From NCBI RefSeq assembly GCF_012720115.1, contig NZ_VNWN01000002.1:620001-684000 (forward strand): a DNA stretch of 64,000 bases, written 5' to 3'. A model generated the notes under the pieces. The model was given only the letters and a program-made list of their open reading frames with translations, did no database searches and was not told the DNA's origin. This DNA is from Sneathiella chinensis. Its GTDB lineage: Bacteria; Pseudomonadota; Alphaproteobacteria; Sneathiellales; Sneathiellaceae. The first letter of the stretch is position 1; each line of letters begins with the position of its first letter. Positions 8,712-18,559 of the stretch are shown here, piece by piece. A program made the position numbers and the translations under genes.

Positions 8712-9914
8712 ATGAAGAATATTGAAATGCAACATAGCACCGGGAATGAGGCAAAAGAAACCCGCCGCCCCGTTGTTTTGCAAATTTTGCCAAACCTGAA
8801 CGGCGGCGGTGTGGAGCGGGGCACCATCGAGATGGCCGCCGCGTTGAAGGACGCAGGCTGGACGCCGGTGGTGGTGTCGTCTGGCGGGCGGATGGTGTAT
8901 GAACTGGACCGCATCGATGCGGTTCATGTGACCTTGCCGGTGGCGTCCAAGAACCCGTTTGTCATGCGGCGGAATGTGCGGCGCCTGCGCAAGGTGATCC
9001 GCGAGTATGGTGTCGATATTGTCCATGCCCGCAGCCGTGCCCCGGCATGGAGTGCACGGGCCGCTGCCCGCAAGGAAAAGGTGCCCTTTGTCACCACCTT
9101 CCATGCGGCCTATACGCGGGGCGGCTTCCTGAAGAATTTCTATAACGCGATCATGGCCAAGGGCGACCGGGTGATCGCGATCTCGAACTTTATCGCCGAT
9201 CATGTGCGCACCCACTACAAGGTGCCGGAAGACCGGCTGGTGACCATTCCGCGGGGCGTTGATTATCACAAGTTCAACCCCGCCGCCGTCAGTGCCGAAC
9301 GGATCATCAAGATGGCCACGGACTGGGCGCTGCCCGACGGGGTGCCGGTGGTGATGCTGCCGGGCCGACTGACGCGCCTGAAGGGGCATGTGACCCTGAT
9401 CGAGGCGCTGGCACGCATGAAAACCCGCGAGTTTCTGGCCCTGTTTGTCGGCGCGGGCGAGGGGCGCGAGGCCTATCGCCGGGAGTTGAACGACCTGATC
9501 GAACGGCACGGCCTGCAGGGACGGGTGCAGATCAAGGATTATTGCCACGATATGTCCGTCGCCATGATGCTGGCCGATGTGGTGGTGTCGGCAACGCTGG
9601 TGCCGGAAGGCTTCGGGCGGGTCTCCGTCGAGGCGCAGGCCATGGGCCGCCCGGTGGTGGCCACGGCCCACGGCGGATCGCTGGAAACGGTTCTGGACCG
9701 GGAAACCGGCTGGCTGGTCCCGGTTGATGACCCGGATGCCATGGCGGAAGCGCTGGACGAGGCGCTGGGTATGTCGCCTGAGGCACGGCAGAAAGTTGCC
9801 GCTCGCACGCGGCAATTCGTGATCGACCATTTCACGATCGAGAAAATGTGCGCCCGGACCCTTGAGGTCTACCGCGATGTGCTGGCGGCGAAGCAGGACC
9901 CGTATGACCAATAG
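8712..9914 (+). CDS. GT4 family glycosyltransferase
   Basis: This 400-residue protein has the two Rossmann-like domains of GT-B glycosyltransferases. The N-terminal domain holds the glycine loop (PNLNGGGVERGTIEMA) and the C-terminal domain the nucleotide-sugar site PEGFGRVSVEAQAMGRPVVA with the family's spaced glutamates. It most likely transfers a sugar during lipopolysaccharide or surface polysaccharide assembly. The start is uncertain between ATG 8712 and ATG 8727; neither has a strong ribosome site. It overlaps the following GT9 gene by 11 bp, so the two are co-translated. Confidence 0.88.
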   Translation: MKNIEMQHSTGNEAKETRRPVVLQILPNLNGGGVERGTIEMAAALKDAGWTPVVVSSGGRMVYELDRIDAVHVTLPVASKNPFVMRRNVRRLRKVIREYGVDIVHARSRAPAWSARAAARKEKVPFVTTFHAAYTRGGFLKNFYNAIMAKGDRVIAISNFIADHVRTHYKVPEDRLVTIPRGVDYHKFNPAAVSAERIIKMATDWALPDGVPVVMLPGRLTRLKGHVTLIEALARMKTREFLALFVGAGEGREAYRRELNDLIERHGLQGRVQIKDYCHDMSVAMMLADVVVSATLVPEGFGRVSVEAQAMGRPVVATAHGGSLETVLDRETGWLVPVDDPDAMAEALDEALGMSPEARQKVAARTRQFVIDHFTIEKMCARTLEVYRDVLAAKQDPYDQ

Positions 9915-10839
9915 GGCGCAGAATATTCTGGTGATCAAGCACGGGGCGTTCGGCGATGTGGTGCTGGCTCAGGCTTTGTTTCAGGCCATTCGCGCCCATC
10001 ATCCGGCGGCCCGGATCACCCTGCTGACAACCGCCCTGTTCAAGCCCTTTCTGGAAAAGTCCGGCCTGTTCGATGACATCTGGGTGGATGACAAGCCCAA
10101 GCTGTGGCAGGTGCGCCGCCTGCTGGCCCTGAAACGGAAACTGCGAAGCGGGAATTTCGACCGGGTCTATGACTTGCAGACATCCAGCCGGTCCAGCTCG
10201 TATCTGAAGCTGTTTCCCGCAGGGCGCCGCCCGGAATGGTCCGGGGTTGCGCCGGGATGCAGCCACCCGCACCGGAACCCGAATCGTGGCCGCCTGCATA
10301 CGGTGGAGCGTCAGTCCGAGCAACTGGCCCAAGCCGGGATTACGGATATGCCGCCCGCTGATTTCTCGTGGGCCATCAAGGCGGCCCGGGATTTCGCGCT
10401 GCCGGTCCCTTATGCCCTGCTGGTGCCGGGCGGATCGGCGCACCGGCCGGAAAAACGCTGGCCGGCCGCCTCATATGGGGCGCTGGCCGGGCATCTGGTG
10501 TCGCAAGGGGTCACCCCGGTGCTGATCGGCGGCAAGGCCGAGGCGGATGTGCTGGCGGAAATTTGCGGGATCTGTCCCGAGGCGATCGACCTGTCGTCCA
10601 AAACCAGTCTTGAGGATCTGGCCGGTCTTGGGGCAGGGGCGGCGCTGGCGGTTGGAAACGATACCGGCCCCCTGCATATGATCGCGGCGGTGGGCTGTCC
10701 GGTGACGGTTCTGTTCTCGCGGGCGTCCGACCCGTCGCGGGCCCGGCCACGGGGGCAGGCGGTGACGGTTTTGCAGCGCGATGACCTTGCCAGCCTGTCG
10801 CTGGACGCGGTAATTGCGACCCTGCCATCCGGTGCCTGA
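9904..10839 (+). CDS. GT9 family glycosyltransferase (heptosyltransferase-like)
   Basis: This 311-residue protein matches the ADP-heptose:LPS heptosyltransferase family: N-terminal ILVIKHGAFGDVVLAQALF, and the C-terminal donor-site segment GNDTGPLHMIAAVGCPV. It probably adds heptose or a similar sugar to the lipopolysaccharide core at the inner face of the membrane. ATG 9904 lies inside the end of the GT4 gene (11-bp overlap), and the family N-terminus begins right there. With its partner it forms a two-gene LPS-core-like unit. Confidence 0.9.
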   Translation: MTNRAQNILVIKHGAFGDVVLAQALFQAIRAHHPAARITLLTTALFKPFLEKSGLFDDIWVDDKPKLWQVRRLLALKRKLRSGNFDRVYDLQTSSRSSSYLKLFPAGRRPEWSGVAPGCSHPHRNPNRGRLHTVERQSEQLAQAGITDMPPADFSWAIKAARDFALPVPYALLVPGGSAHRPEKRWPAASYGALAGHLVSQGVTPVLIGGKAEADVLAEICGICPEAIDLSSKTSLEDLAGLGAGAALAVGNDTGPLHMIAAVGCPVTVLFSRASDPSRARPRGQAVTVLQRDDLASLSLDAVIATLPSGA

Positions 10840-10892
10840 GGGCCGATCTGCAACTTGTCGGGGGAAAAACCCGTAAAATCCTTGGTTTTCTG

Positions 10893-10918
10893 TGGCAATC
10901 GCTTGACATCGATTGCCA
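10893..10918. promoter_or_regulatory. 9-bp palindrome around the thrS -35 box
   Basis: TGGCAATCG (10893-10901) and CGATTGCCA (10910-10918) form a perfect inverted repeat with an 8-bp spacer. The spacer contains the TTGACA of the putative thrS promoter, so a protein bound here would cover the -35 region. No known regulator is assigned. Confidence 0.55.
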
Positions 10919-10930
10919 TATTTTTAAAGT
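10903..10930 (+). promoter_or_regulatory. putative promoter of thrS
   Basis: TTGACA at 10903-10908 is followed after 16 bp by TAAAGT at 10925-10930. It lies about 80 bp before the thrS start and is the only good sigma-70-type match in the gap after the GT9 gene. Confidence 0.55.
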
Positions 10931-11010
10931 CGCATTTCTCGAAACCAGGTTCAGTTCAGGGTATTGTTCGGAACCCAACATAGTGGTGGTATATTTTGCA
11001 AAACGGAAAA

Positions 11011-12930
11011 GTGAACATTACGCTTCCAGATGGCAGCGTTCGTGTGTTTGACGGGCCCCTGTCGGGCGAAGCGCTGGCAGCGGATATTGGGCCCGGACTG
11101 GCCAAGGCGGCAATCGCCTTGCGGATCGACGGCGAGATGAAGGATCTCAAGACCGTTCTCGATACCGACACCACCGTTGAAATTGTCACCAACCGCGAGG
11201 AAAGCGACGATGTTCTGGAACTGATCCGCCATGACGCGGCCCATGTGATGGCCGAGGCGGTGAAGGAACTGTATCCGGAAACACAGGTTACCATCGGCCC
11301 GGCCATTGAAAACGGGTTTTACTACGACTTTGCCCGCGACAAGCCGTTCACCCCGGAAGATCTGGAAAAGATCGAACAGCGGATGCACGAGATTGTCGAT
11401 CGTGACGAATCCATCGACCGCGAAGAATGGGACCGCGACGAAGCGGTGAAATTCTTTGAAGGTCAGGGCGAGAAATACAAGGCGGAAATCATCGGCTCGA
11501 TCCCGGCCGACCAGCCGATCGGCATTTACCGTCAGGGCGAATTTCAGGACCTGTGCCGGGGGCCGCACCTGCCGTCCACCAAGAAGCTGGGCCATGCGTT
11601 CAAGCTGATGAAGCTGGCCGGTGCCTACTGGCGCGGCGATTCCAAGAACGAGATGCTGCAGCGTGTGTACGGCACCGCGTGGCGGAACGAGAAGGAACTG
11701 AAAGCCCATCTGCACCGTCTGGAAGAGGCCGAACGCCGCGACCACCGCAAGCTGGGCAAGGAAATGGACCTGTTCCACATGCAGGAAGAGGCCGTCGGCA
11801 TGGTGTTCTGGCACGAACAGGGCTGGACCCTGTACCGGACCCTTGAAAACTATATCCGGCACAAGCTGGAACTGGCCGATTACAAGGAAGTGAAGACGCC
11901 GCAGCTGGTGGATCGCAAGCTGTGGGAGGATTCTGGTCACTGGGACAAGTTCCGCGAGAACATGTACACCACGGAATCAGAGGAGCGGACCTTCGCCCTC
12001 AAGCCCATGAACTGCCCCTGCCATGTGCAGATTTTCAATCAGGGCATCACCAGCTACCGCGACCTGCCGCTGCGCATGGCCGAGTTCGGCTCCTGCCACC
12101 GGTATGAGCCGTCCGGGGCGCTGCACGGTATCATGCGGGTGCGCGGTTTTACGCAGGATGATGCGCATATCTTCTGTACCGAGGACCAGATCACCTCGGA
12201 AACCGAGACTTTCTGCGAACTGCTGCTGGATATCTACAAGGATTTCGGCTTTACCGAGGTGAAGGTGAAATTCTCGGACCGTCCGGAAACCCGGGCCGGT
12301 GATGATGCCATCTGGGACAAGGCGGAAGGGTCGCTGAAAGAAGCGGTCGAAGCCACGGGGCTGTCCTATACGCTCAACCCCGGAGAGGGCGCGTTCTACG
12401 GGCCGAAACTGGAATTTGTCCTGACCGACGCCATCGGCCGGGACTGGCAGTGCGGCACCCTGCAGGTGGACTTCGTGCTGCCGGAACGCCTGAAAGCCAG
12501 CTATATCGGCGAGGATGGGGCCAAGCACCGTCCGGTCATGCTGCACCGGGCCATCTTTGGGTCCATGGAACGCTTCATCGGCATCCTGATCGAGGAATAT
12601 GCCGGACGCTTCCCGCTGTGGCTGGCGCCGACCCAGTTGGTGGTGGCGACCATTACCGACGAAGCGGACGAGTATGCCCGTGAAGTGCTGGCAAAGGCCG
12701 CCAAACTTGGCCTGCGCGGCAAGCTGGACCTTCGGAACGAGAAGATCAACTATAAGGTTCGGGAACATAGCCTTGCCAAGGTTCCGGCCCTGTTGGTTGC
12801 CGGACGCCGGGAATCGGAAGAGGGAACCATCTCTGTCCGTCGCCTTGGCGACAAGCACCAGAAGGTGATGAGCCTTGATGAGGCACTGGCGCAACTGGCC
12901 GAAGAGGCCGCCGTACCGGGTTCCCGATAA
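11011..12930 (+). CDS. thrS: threonyl-tRNA synthetase
   Basis: This class II synthetase (639 residues) charges tRNA-Thr. In order: TGS domain (residues 1-60, beginning [14 protein letters not shown]), the editing/SAD domain with [11 protein letters not shown], the catalytic core with the zinc-binding segment [10 protein letters not shown] and motif 2 [14 protein letters not shown], and the C-terminal anticodon domain. The GTG at 11011 is preferred because the family starts directly with the ITLPDGS strand; a TTG at 10996 would add five residues and has a GGTGG before it. It is the first gene of the translation cluster thrS-infC-rpmI-rplT-pheST. Confidence 0.95.
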   Translation: MNITLPDGSVRVFDGPLSGEALAADIGPGLAKAAIALRIDGEMKDLKTVLDTDTTVEIVTNREESDDVLELIRHDAAHVMAEAVKELYPETQVTIGPAIENGFYYDFARDKPFTPEDLEKIEQRMHEIVDRDESIDREEWDRDEAVKFFEGQGEKYKAEIIGSIPADQPIGIYRQGEFQDLCRGPHLPSTKKLGHAFKLMKLAGAYWRGDSKNEMLQRVYGTAWRNEKELKAHLHRLEEAERRDHRKLGKEMDLFHMQEEAVGMVFWHEQGWTLYRTLENYIRHKLELADYKEVKTPQLVDRKLWEDSGHWDKFRENMYTTESEERTFALKPMNCPCHVQIFNQGITSYRDLPLRMAEFGSCHRYEPSGALHGIMRVRGFTQDDAHIFCTEDQITSETETFCELLLDIYKDFGFTEVKVKFSDRPETRAGDDAIWDKAEGSLKEAVEATGLSYTLNPGEGAFYGPKLEFVLTDAIGRDWQCGTLQVDFVLPERLKASYIGEDGAKHRPVMLHRAIFGSMERFIGILIEEYAGRFPLWLAPTQLVVATITDEADEYAREVLAKAAKLGLRGKLDLRNEKINYKVREHSLAKVPALLVAGRRESEEGTISVRRLGDKHQKVMSLDEALAQLAEEAAVPGSR

Positions 12931-13011
12931 CGGAGCGGAAACAGGAACAGAATATTGACGGCCTGTTGAAGGAAATTCTGGCACCGGGCCCGTAACAATG
13001 TAAAATAAGGG

Positions 13012-13037
13012 CAGGTGATGGGTGTCGCCATCACCTG
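13012..13037 (+). other. perfect 10-bp hairpin in the infC leader
   Basis: CAGGTGATGG (13012-13021) and CCATCACCTG (13028-13037) pair perfectly around a 6-nt loop, 31 bp before the infC start. No T tract follows, so it is not a simple terminator. It could stabilise the processed infC mRNA or take part in control of infC translation. Confidence 0.6.
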
Positions 13038-13055
13038 ACTTCTGTCGAAATAACG

Positions 13056-13061
13056 AAGGAG
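13056..13061 (+). promoter_or_regulatory. strong ribosome-binding site that fixes the AUA start of infC
   Basis: AAGGAG lies 7 bp before the ATA codon at 13069. An in-frame TAA (13066-13068) immediately precedes that codon, so translation cannot begin further upstream in this frame. Confidence 0.8.
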
Positions 13062-13068
13062 AAGGTAA

Positions 13069-13605
13069 ATAGCTCGTCCACAGAGAAATGCGGTTCCGGC
13101 CAAGGACGGCCCCCGCACGAACGAACAGATTGACAATGCCGAAGTACGCCTGATCACCGAGGAAGGCGACAATATCGGCGTCGTCCCTATTGAAGTGGCG
13201 GCGGGCCTGGCAGATGAAGTGGGACTGGATATTGTCGAAGTCTCCCCCGGCCAGATACCTGTCTGCAAGATCATGGACCATGGCCGCGCCAAGTTTGAGG
13301 CGCAGAAAAAAGCCGCCAAGGCCCGGAAAAAGCAGAAAACCGTCGACATCAAGGAAATCAAGATGCGGCCAAACATCGACCAGCATGACTATGACGTCAA
13401 AATGCGGGCGGTGGAAAAATTCATTGGCGGTGGTGACAAGGTCAAGCTGACCATGCGGTTCCGCGGGCGTGAAATGGCGCACCAGGAACTGGGCATGGAA
13501 CTTCTGAAGAAGGTTCAGGCCGAGACCGTGGAAATTGCCAAGGTAGAGCAGCATCCGAAGATGGAAGGTCGCCAGATGACAATGGTGATCGCGCCCGTCA
13601 AATAA
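13069..13605 (+). CDS. infC: translation initiation factor IF-3 with AUA start codon
   Basis: IF-3 binds the 30S subunit and checks the start codon and initiator tRNA. The 178 residues comprise the N-terminal domain (segment GPRTNEQIDNAEVRLITEEG read in parts, residues 15-75), a lysine-rich linker and the C-terminal 30S-binding domain (KMRPNIDQHDYDVK onward). The only start that keeps the whole N-domain is ATA at 13069, directly after an in-frame stop and 7 bp from AAGGAG. The next ordinary start, GTG 13195, would delete most of the N-domain. Rare starts (AUU in E. coli) are the known basis of infC autoregulation, because IF-3 discriminates against them. Confidence 0.93.
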   Translation: MARPQRNAVPAKDGPRTNEQIDNAEVRLITEEGDNIGVVPIEVAAGLADEVGLDIVEVSPGQIPVCKIMDHGRAKFEAQKKAAKARKKQKTVDIKEIKMRPNIDQHDYDVKMRAVEKFIGGGDKVKLTMRFRGREMAHQELGMELLKKVQAETVEIAKVEQHPKMEGRQMTMVIAPVK

Positions 13606-13625
13606 TCCGAATTCTTCCGGAAGAC

Positions 13626-13650
13626 AGGCCGATTCCCCATCGGCCTTTTC
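13626..13650 (+). terminator. intrinsic terminator after infC
   Basis: AGGCCGAT (13626-13633) pairs with ATCGGCCT (13639-13646) across a 5-nt loop, followed by TTT then C. The short T run suggests partial termination. It lies 20 bp past the infC stop. Confidence 0.65.
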
Positions 13651-13689
13651 CCTCCGGTGGTTCATCAGAAACAATTGGTGAAACAAGGC

Positions 13690-13718
13690 TTGAATAAATT
13701 CGCAAGCCTCGTTATAAC
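13690..13718 (+). promoter_or_regulatory. putative promoter of rpmI-rplT
   Basis: TTGAAT (13690-13695), 17-bp spacer, TATAAC (13713-13718), in the 195-bp gap after the infC terminator. It would start an 80-nt leader before rpmI. Sequence match only. Confidence 0.6.
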
Positions 13719-13800
13719 CCTCGTCTCGCAGAGCATTCCGGCCAATTGGGGCTGCCGAGTTTGCTCTATTGCTTCAACGGTTAATTAAAGGAAGCCAAAA

Positions 13801-13998
13801 ATGCCCAAGTTGAAAACAAAGAGTGGCGTTAAAAAACGTTTCTCTCTCACAGCCAGCGGAAAGGTCCGTGGCAACCAGGCTGGTAAACAGCACGGTATGA
13901 TCAAACGGACCAACAAACAGATTCGCAACCAGCGCGGCACGACCATTCTTGCCGACCAGGATGCCCGGATCGTCAAAAAATTTCTTCCATACGGCTAA
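13801..13998 (+). CDS. rpmI: 50S ribosomal protein L35
   Basis: This 65-residue basic protein is L35 of the large ribosomal subunit. It begins [20 protein letters not shown] and ends with KKFLPYG, the usual family ends, at standard length. It is followed after 12 bp by rplT, as in nearly all bacteria, and the pair has its own putative promoter. Confidence 0.98.
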   Translation: MPKLKTKSGVKKRFSLTASGKVRGNQAGKQHGMIKRTNKQIRNQRGTTILADQDARIVKKFLPYG

Positions 13999-14010
13999 GG
14001 AGAGTAAATC

Positions 14011-14373
14011 ATGGCACGTGTAAAACGCGGCGTGACTACTCACGCACGTCACAGAAAAGTTATCAAGGCAGCCAAAGGTTACTATGGTCGCCGCAAGAAC
14101 ACCTTCCGCACGGCAGTACAGGCGGTTGAAAAAGCCGGTCAGTACGCATACCGCGACCGTCGCGCCAAGAAGCGTAGCTTCCGCGCCCTGTGGATCCAGC
14201 GTATCAATGCCGCGTCCCGCGAGCTTGGTATGACATACGGCAACTTTATGCACGGCCTCAAGCTGGCCGGCATCGATCTGGACCGTAAGGTTCTTGCCGA
14301 TATTGCCGTACGCGAGCCTGAGGCCTTCAAGGCATTGGTTGAAGCTGCTGAAAAGGCATCTGCCAAAGCCTGA
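14011..14373 (+). CDS. rplT: 50S ribosomal protein L20
   Basis: L20 (120 residues) binds 23S rRNA early in 50S assembly. It begins [21 protein letters not shown] and contains the conserved segment [12 protein letters not shown] and DRKVLADIA near the C-terminus. Length is standard. The ribosome site GGAGAG lies 7 bp before ATG. In E. coli L20 also represses its own operon by binding the leader; no such leader structure is evident here. Confidence 0.98.
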   Translation: MARVKRGVTTHARHRKVIKAAKGYYGRRKNTFRTAVQAVEKAGQYAYRDRRAKKRSFRALWIQRINAASRELGMTYGNFMHGLKLAGIDLDRKVLADIAVREPEAFKALVEAAEKASAKA

Positions 14374-14438
14374 TTTTGATCGGGCCCTCGATTAGGTTAC
14401 AAGCTTAGCTACTAGACTTATTCGACGACCACTTTATT

Positions 14439-14473
14439 AAAAGGGGGCCCACTGCAATGGGTTCCCTTTTTTA
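14439..14473 (+). terminator. terminator / possible attenuator between rplT and pheS
   Basis: A 13-bp stem (14439-14451 with 14458-14470, two G-T pairs, 6-nt loop) runs into a T6 tract, ending 14 bp before the pheS start. This is the position where E. coli has the pheM leader and pheST attenuator. A GGGCCC at 14382-14387 could pair with GGGCCC in the left arm (14445-14450) as an anti-terminator, which is speculative. No Phe-rich leader peptide was found. Confidence 0.8.
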
Positions 14474-14486
14474 TTTGCGAGTGATG

Positions 14487-15563
14487 ATGCAGGATATTGA
14501 AACGCTTGAAAGCGAGTTGCTGGGGGAGATCGGCAACGCAAAAGATCTCGACGCCCTTGAGGCAGTCCGGATTTCCGCCGTCGGCAAAAAAGGCCGTCTT
14601 AGCCTGATGATGAGGGGCCTTGGACAGATGGCCCCCGAAGAACGGCAGGCCGTTGCGCCGAAACTGAACGGTCTGAAACAGACGGTTCTTGACGCCATTG
14701 ACGCTGCCAAGTCCGACCTGAACCGGGCGGCGATGGAAGCCCGTCTGGCTTCGGAGCGGGTGGATATCAGTTTGCCCGTTCGGCCAGAAATGCAGGGCCG
14801 CATTCACCCGATCAGTCAGGTGACTGACGAAATCACGGAAATTTTCGCGGATATGGGCTTTACCATTGCGGAAGGCCCGGACATCGAGGACGATTTCCAC
14901 AACTTCACCGCGCTCAATATCCCGCCGGAACATCCGGCCCGCCAGATGCACGACACGTTCTATCTGCCGGAAAAGGCGGATGGCACCCGTCAGTTGCTGC
15001 GCACGCATACATCACCGGTGCAGATTCGCACCATGCAGAATATCGAGCCGCCGCACCGTATCGTGGTGCCGGGCCGCACGTTCCGCTGCGATTCCGACCA
15101 GACCCACACCCCCATGTTCAACCAGATTGAAGGCCTTGTCATCGACAAGACCAGCCATATGGGGCACCTGAAAGGCGTTCTGAAGGAATTCTGCCGGGCT
15201 TTCTTTGAGGTGGATGATGTGGAGATGCGGTTCCGCCCGTCCTATTTCCCGTTCACCGAACCGTCCGCTGAAATGGATATCCGCTGCACCTTTGCCGGCG
15301 ATCACATCAAGATCGGCGAGGGCGACGACTGGATGGAAATTCTGGGTTGCGGCATGGTCAACCCGAAGGTTCTGGCTCATTGCGGGTTGGACCCCAATGA
15401 ATATCAGGGCTTTGCGTGGGGTATGGGCATCGACCGGATCGCCATGCTGAAATACGGCATTCCTGACCTGCGTGCTTTCTTTGATTCCGATCTGCGCTGG
15501 TTGAAACATTACGGATTTGTTCCTTTGGATATCCCGACACTTGGGGGAGGGCTGTCACGATGA
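14487..15563 (+). CDS. pheS: phenylalanyl-tRNA synthetase alpha subunit
   Basis: PheS (358 residues) is the catalytic alpha subunit of the alpha2-beta2 enzyme that charges tRNA-Phe. The N-terminal coiled coil (residues 1-85) is followed by the class II catalytic core: [22 protein letters not shown], motif 2 region ([22 protein letters not shown] read in parts) and motif 3 ([18 protein letters not shown]). Starts GTG 14481, ATG 14484 and ATG 14487 follow each other; the last gives the family-typical M-Q-D-I-E. It overlaps pheT by 4 bp. Confidence 0.96.
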   Translation: MQDIETLESELLGEIGNAKDLDALEAVRISAVGKKGRLSLMMRGLGQMAPEERQAVAPKLNGLKQTVLDAIDAAKSDLNRAAMEARLASERVDISLPVRPEMQGRIHPISQVTDEITEIFADMGFTIAEGPDIEDDFHNFTALNIPPEHPARQMHDTFYLPEKADGTRQLLRTHTSPVQIRTMQNIEPPHRIVVPGRTFRCDSDQTHTPMFNQIEGLVIDKTSHMGHLKGVLKEFCRAFFEVDDVEMRFRPSYFPFTEPSAEMDIRCTFAGDHIKIGEGDDWMEILGCGMVNPKVLAHCGLDPNEYQGFAWGMGIDRIAMLKYGIPDLRAFFDSDLRWLKHYGFVPLDIPTLGGGLSR

Positions 15564-17965
15564 AATTCACTGTCTCATGGCTTCGTGAACATCTGGAATT
15601 CGACGCCTCGCTGGACGCCCTGTCCGAAAAGCTGACGGCCATCGGGCTGGAAGTTGAGGAAATCACCGACCGGGCCAAGGAACTGGAAGCCTTCCGGGTC
15701 TGTCATGTGATCAAGGCTGAACAGCATCCCGATGCGGACCGCCTGCGCGTCTGTCAGGTGGATACCGGCACGGAAGTGGTGCAGGTTGTCTGCGGTGCGC
15801 CCAACGCCCGGACCGGTATGAAGGCGGTTTTCGCCCCGTCCGGTGTCTATGTTCCGGGGACCGACCTGTTGCTGAAACCGTCCAAGATTCGCGGCGTTGA
15901 AAGCAACGGCATGCTGGTCTCCGAACGTGAAATGGGCATTTCCGACGAGCATAACGGCATTATCGACATGCCGGAAGATGCCGAGATCGGCGCCAGTTTC
16001 GCGGTTCTGGCCGGTCTGGATGACCCGATCGTGGAAATTGCCATCACACCGAACCATCAGGATGCCCTTGGCGTTTACGGGATTGCCCGTGACCTGGCGG
16101 CTGCCGGTTTCGGGACGCTGAAGCCGCTGAACACGGCTGCTGTTGAAGGGGTGTTTGACAGCCCGATTGGGATTGAGCTGAAATTCAGCGGCGAGAAACC
16201 GCTGCCCTGTTCAAAATTCCTCGGTCGCTATGTGCGCGGTGTCAAGAACGGCCCCAGCCCGAAATGGCTGCAGGATCGTCTGACCTCTATCGGATTGCGG
16301 CCGATTTCCACACTGGTGGACATCACCAATTTCTTCACGTTCGATCTGGGCCGCCCGCTTCATGTGTTCGATGCGGACAAGCTGTCCGGTAACATCCAGC
16401 CGCGCATGGCCAAGGCCGGGGAAACCCTGCTGGCGCTGGATGGGGATGAATACACCCTGTCCGCCGAGGATTGCGTGATTGCCGATGATGCCGCCCCGCA
16501 AGGTATTGGCGGGATCATTGGCGGGGAACTGAGCGGCTGTACCGACGAGACCGTGAATGTGTTTATTGAGGCTGCGCTGTTTGACCCGATCCGCATTGCG
16601 ACGACAGGCCGGACACTGGGCGTTGAATCCGATGCGCGTTACCGGTTCGAGCGGGGCGTTGACCCGGATTTCGTTGAAACCGGCATGGAAATGGCAACCC
16701 GTATGGTCATGGAACTGTGCGGCGGCGAACCCAGCCATGTTGTTTCTGACGGCACAGGCCCGGACTGGAAAAAACAGGTGACCTTGCGCAAGGCGCGGGT
16801 TCAGGAACTTGGCGGTGTCGAGGTTGCAGAAACCGAGATGGTGGCCATTCTGGACCGTCTGGGTTTCAACCCGCAAGACAAGGGCGAGACAATCGTTACG
16901 GATGTGCCGTCCTGGCGCATGGATGTGGACGGGGAGGCCGATCTGGTCGAGGAAGTCCTGCGGATCGTGGGCTACGACCACATCCCGACCGTACCGCTGC
17001 CGGCCCTGAGTGCGGTTGCCAAGCCGTCTGTCAATCTGGGGCAGCGCCGGGTTCGGATCGCCAAGCGGGCGCTGGCCGCACGCGGGATGATCGAGGCGGT
17101 GACCTATTCCTTCCTGCCGCGCGCCCATGCCGAGCTGTTCGGTGGGGTGAACGAGGATATTGTCCTGTCCAACCCGATCAGTTCCGATCTGGACGTGATG
17201 CGTCCGTCCCTGTTGCCCAACCTTGTGGCCGCAGCCGGTCGGAACCAGTCCCGTGGTTTCCATGACATCTGCCTGTTTGAGGTGGCCGGGGAATATCATT
17301 CTGACCAGCCGGACGGACAGCGCACGGTTGCCGCCGGTATTCGGACAGGCCAGACAGGGGGCCGCCACTGGGCGGGCGCGGGCCGGGCATTTGATGTGTT
17401 CGATGCCAAGGCCGACGTTCTGGACCTGCTGGAAGCGGTGGGCGGACCTGCCTCGACGGCGCAGGTGGTGACCGGGGCCCCGGAATGGTATCACCCGGGC
17501 CGGTCCGGCGTGATCCAGTTGGGGCCGAAGAACCGTCTGGCGGTCTTTGGTGAATTGCATCCGGCAGTTCTGGAAGCCATGAAGGTCAAGGGGCCGATCA
17601 TGGCGTTCGAATTGTATCTGGATGCGGTGCCCCTGCCGAAAGGGGAGCGGAAAACCGCCAAATCGCCGCTTCAGGTGTCTGACTATCAGGCCGTGGAACG
17701 GGATTTCGCCTTCCTGATGGATCAGGATGTGCCGGCCGAGAAAATCCTTCGGGCCGCCCGCGGGGCGGACAAGAAGCTGATTGCGGACGCCACGATCTTT
17801 GACATCTATGAAGGCGACAAGGTGGAAGCGGGCAAGAAGTCCGTCGCCCTGTCCGTGCGCCTTGAGCCACAGGACAAGACCCTGACCGATGAAGAGATCG
17901 ACGCGGTGTCGGCCAAGGTCGTCATGAATGTTGAAAAGACCAGCGGTGGTACTCTTCGCCGCTAG
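15560..17965 (+). CDS. pheT: phenylalanyl-tRNA synthetase beta subunit
   Basis: PheT (801 residues) is the beta subunit that carries tRNA binding and editing of mischarged Tyr. In order: an EMAP-like tRNA-binding domain (about residues 40-150, with [17 protein letters not shown]), the B3/B4 editing domain, the B5 domain, a core-like domain and the C-terminal ferredoxin-fold anticodon-binding domain (ending [11 protein letters not shown]). Length and domain order are standard. It is translationally coupled to pheS (ATGA overlap). Confidence 0.97.
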   Translation: MKFTVSWLREHLEFDASLDALSEKLTAIGLEVEEITDRAKELEAFRVCHVIKAEQHPDADRLRVCQVDTGTEVVQVVCGAPNARTGMKAVFAPSGVYVPGTDLLLKPSKIRGVESNGMLVSEREMGISDEHNGIIDMPEDAEIGASFAVLAGLDDPIVEIAITPNHQDALGVYGIARDLAAAGFGTLKPLNTAAVEGVFDSPIGIELKFSGEKPLPCSKFLGRYVRGVKNGPSPKWLQDRLTSIGLRPISTLVDITNFFTFDLGRPLHVFDADKLSGNIQPRMAKAGETLLALDGDEYTLSAEDCVIADDAAPQGIGGIIGGELSGCTDETVNVFIEAALFDPIRIATTGRTLGVESDARYRFERGVDPDFVETGMEMATRMVMELCGGEPSHVVSDGTGPDWKKQVTLRKARVQELGGVEVAETEMVAILDRLGFNPQDKGETIVTDVPSWRMDVDGEADLVEEVLRIVGYDHIPTVPLPALSAVAKPSVNLGQRRVRIAKRALAARGMIEAVTYSFLPRAHAELFGGVNEDIVLSNPISSDLDVMRPSLLPNLVAAAGRNQSRGFHDICLFEVAGEYHSDQPDGQRTVAAGIRTGQTGGRHWAGAGRAFDVFDAKADVLDLLEAVGGPASTAQVVTGAPEWYHPGRSGVIQLGPKNRLAVFGELHPAVLEAMKVKGPIMAFELYLDAVPLPKGERKTAKSPLQVSDYQAVERDFAFLMDQDVPAEKILRAARGADKKLIADATIFDIYEGDKVEAGKKSVALSVRLEPQDKTLTDEEIDAVSAKVVMNVEKTSGGTLRR

Positions 17966-18034
17966 GGAAAACAAGAAGTGAACCGGCAAGGGGGGCGTGT
18001 AAGCGGCCCCCTTGCGTCTTTCAGGAGAACAGTT

Positions 18035-18487
18035 GTGTCACAGGTAATTCCCGCCGGGTTCGAGGCGTTTGACGGGATCAAGGGGTTTGTTGAGACAACC
18101 GGCCCCCTGTTTATGAAAACAGAAGAAGGCAAGGCCATTCTGGGCCTTCGCGTTGAGGAACGGCATTGCAATATCGCTGACATTTGCCATGGCGGCATGT
18201 TGATGACCTTTGCGGATATGCAGCTTGGTGTGGGCTCCCAGTTCGAGACGAAGGTGGGCAAGTTCCTACCGACGGTCCATATGAGCTGTGATTTCGTGGC
18301 ACCGGCGCCGCTGGGATGCTGGCTGGAGGGGCGGACAACCGTCCTGAAGCAGACCCGCAAGACGATTTTCGCGACCTGCCTTCTGACAGCAGACGGGGAA
18401 ACCGTGTTCAGCGCCAGTGGCATCATGAAGATTCCCGGTGACGGGAATGGAAAATTCAACGATATTGTGCTGCCTAGGCGCGGATAG
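18035..18487 (+). CDS. PaaI-type acyl-CoA thioesterase (hotdog fold)
   Basis: This 150-residue protein has the hotdog thioesterase pattern of the PaaI group, with the conserved HGGMLMTFADMQLG segment around residue 50 and the strand VHMSCDFVAPAPLG. Such enzymes hydrolyse aryl- or acyl-CoA thioesters. GTG 18035 with AGGAGA 6 bp upstream is preferred over GTG 17978, which lacks such a site. It lies between pheT and lepA on the same strand. Substrate unknown. Confidence 0.85.
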   Translation: MSQVIPAGFEAFDGIKGFVETTGPLFMKTEEGKAILGLRVEERHCNIADICHGGMLMTFADMQLGVGSQFETKVGKFLPTVHMSCDFVAPAPLGCWLEGRTTVLKQTRKTIFATCLLTADGETVFSASGIMKIPGDGNGKFNDIVLPRRG

Positions 18488-18559
18488 ATATTGCATCCCC
18501 TTTAAACTATGTTACTTGGAGACTAGGCGCTCCGCTTGTTTCATTTGACGGCTTGGAAG

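Noticed and set aside
8688-9938. Long minus-strand frame extending the alpha/beta hydrolase through the glycosyltransferase gene
   Set aside because: The extra residues are His/Arg/Gly-rich and lie opposite a clear GT4 gene; it is an antisense frame kept open by high GC.
13650-13800. L20-type autoregulatory leader before rpmI
   Set aside because: Only a promoter match and unstructured sequence are visible; no known leader fold could be drawn.
14374-14456. Phe-rich leader peptide of the pheM type
   Set aside because: No short frame with several Phe codons lies before the terminator.
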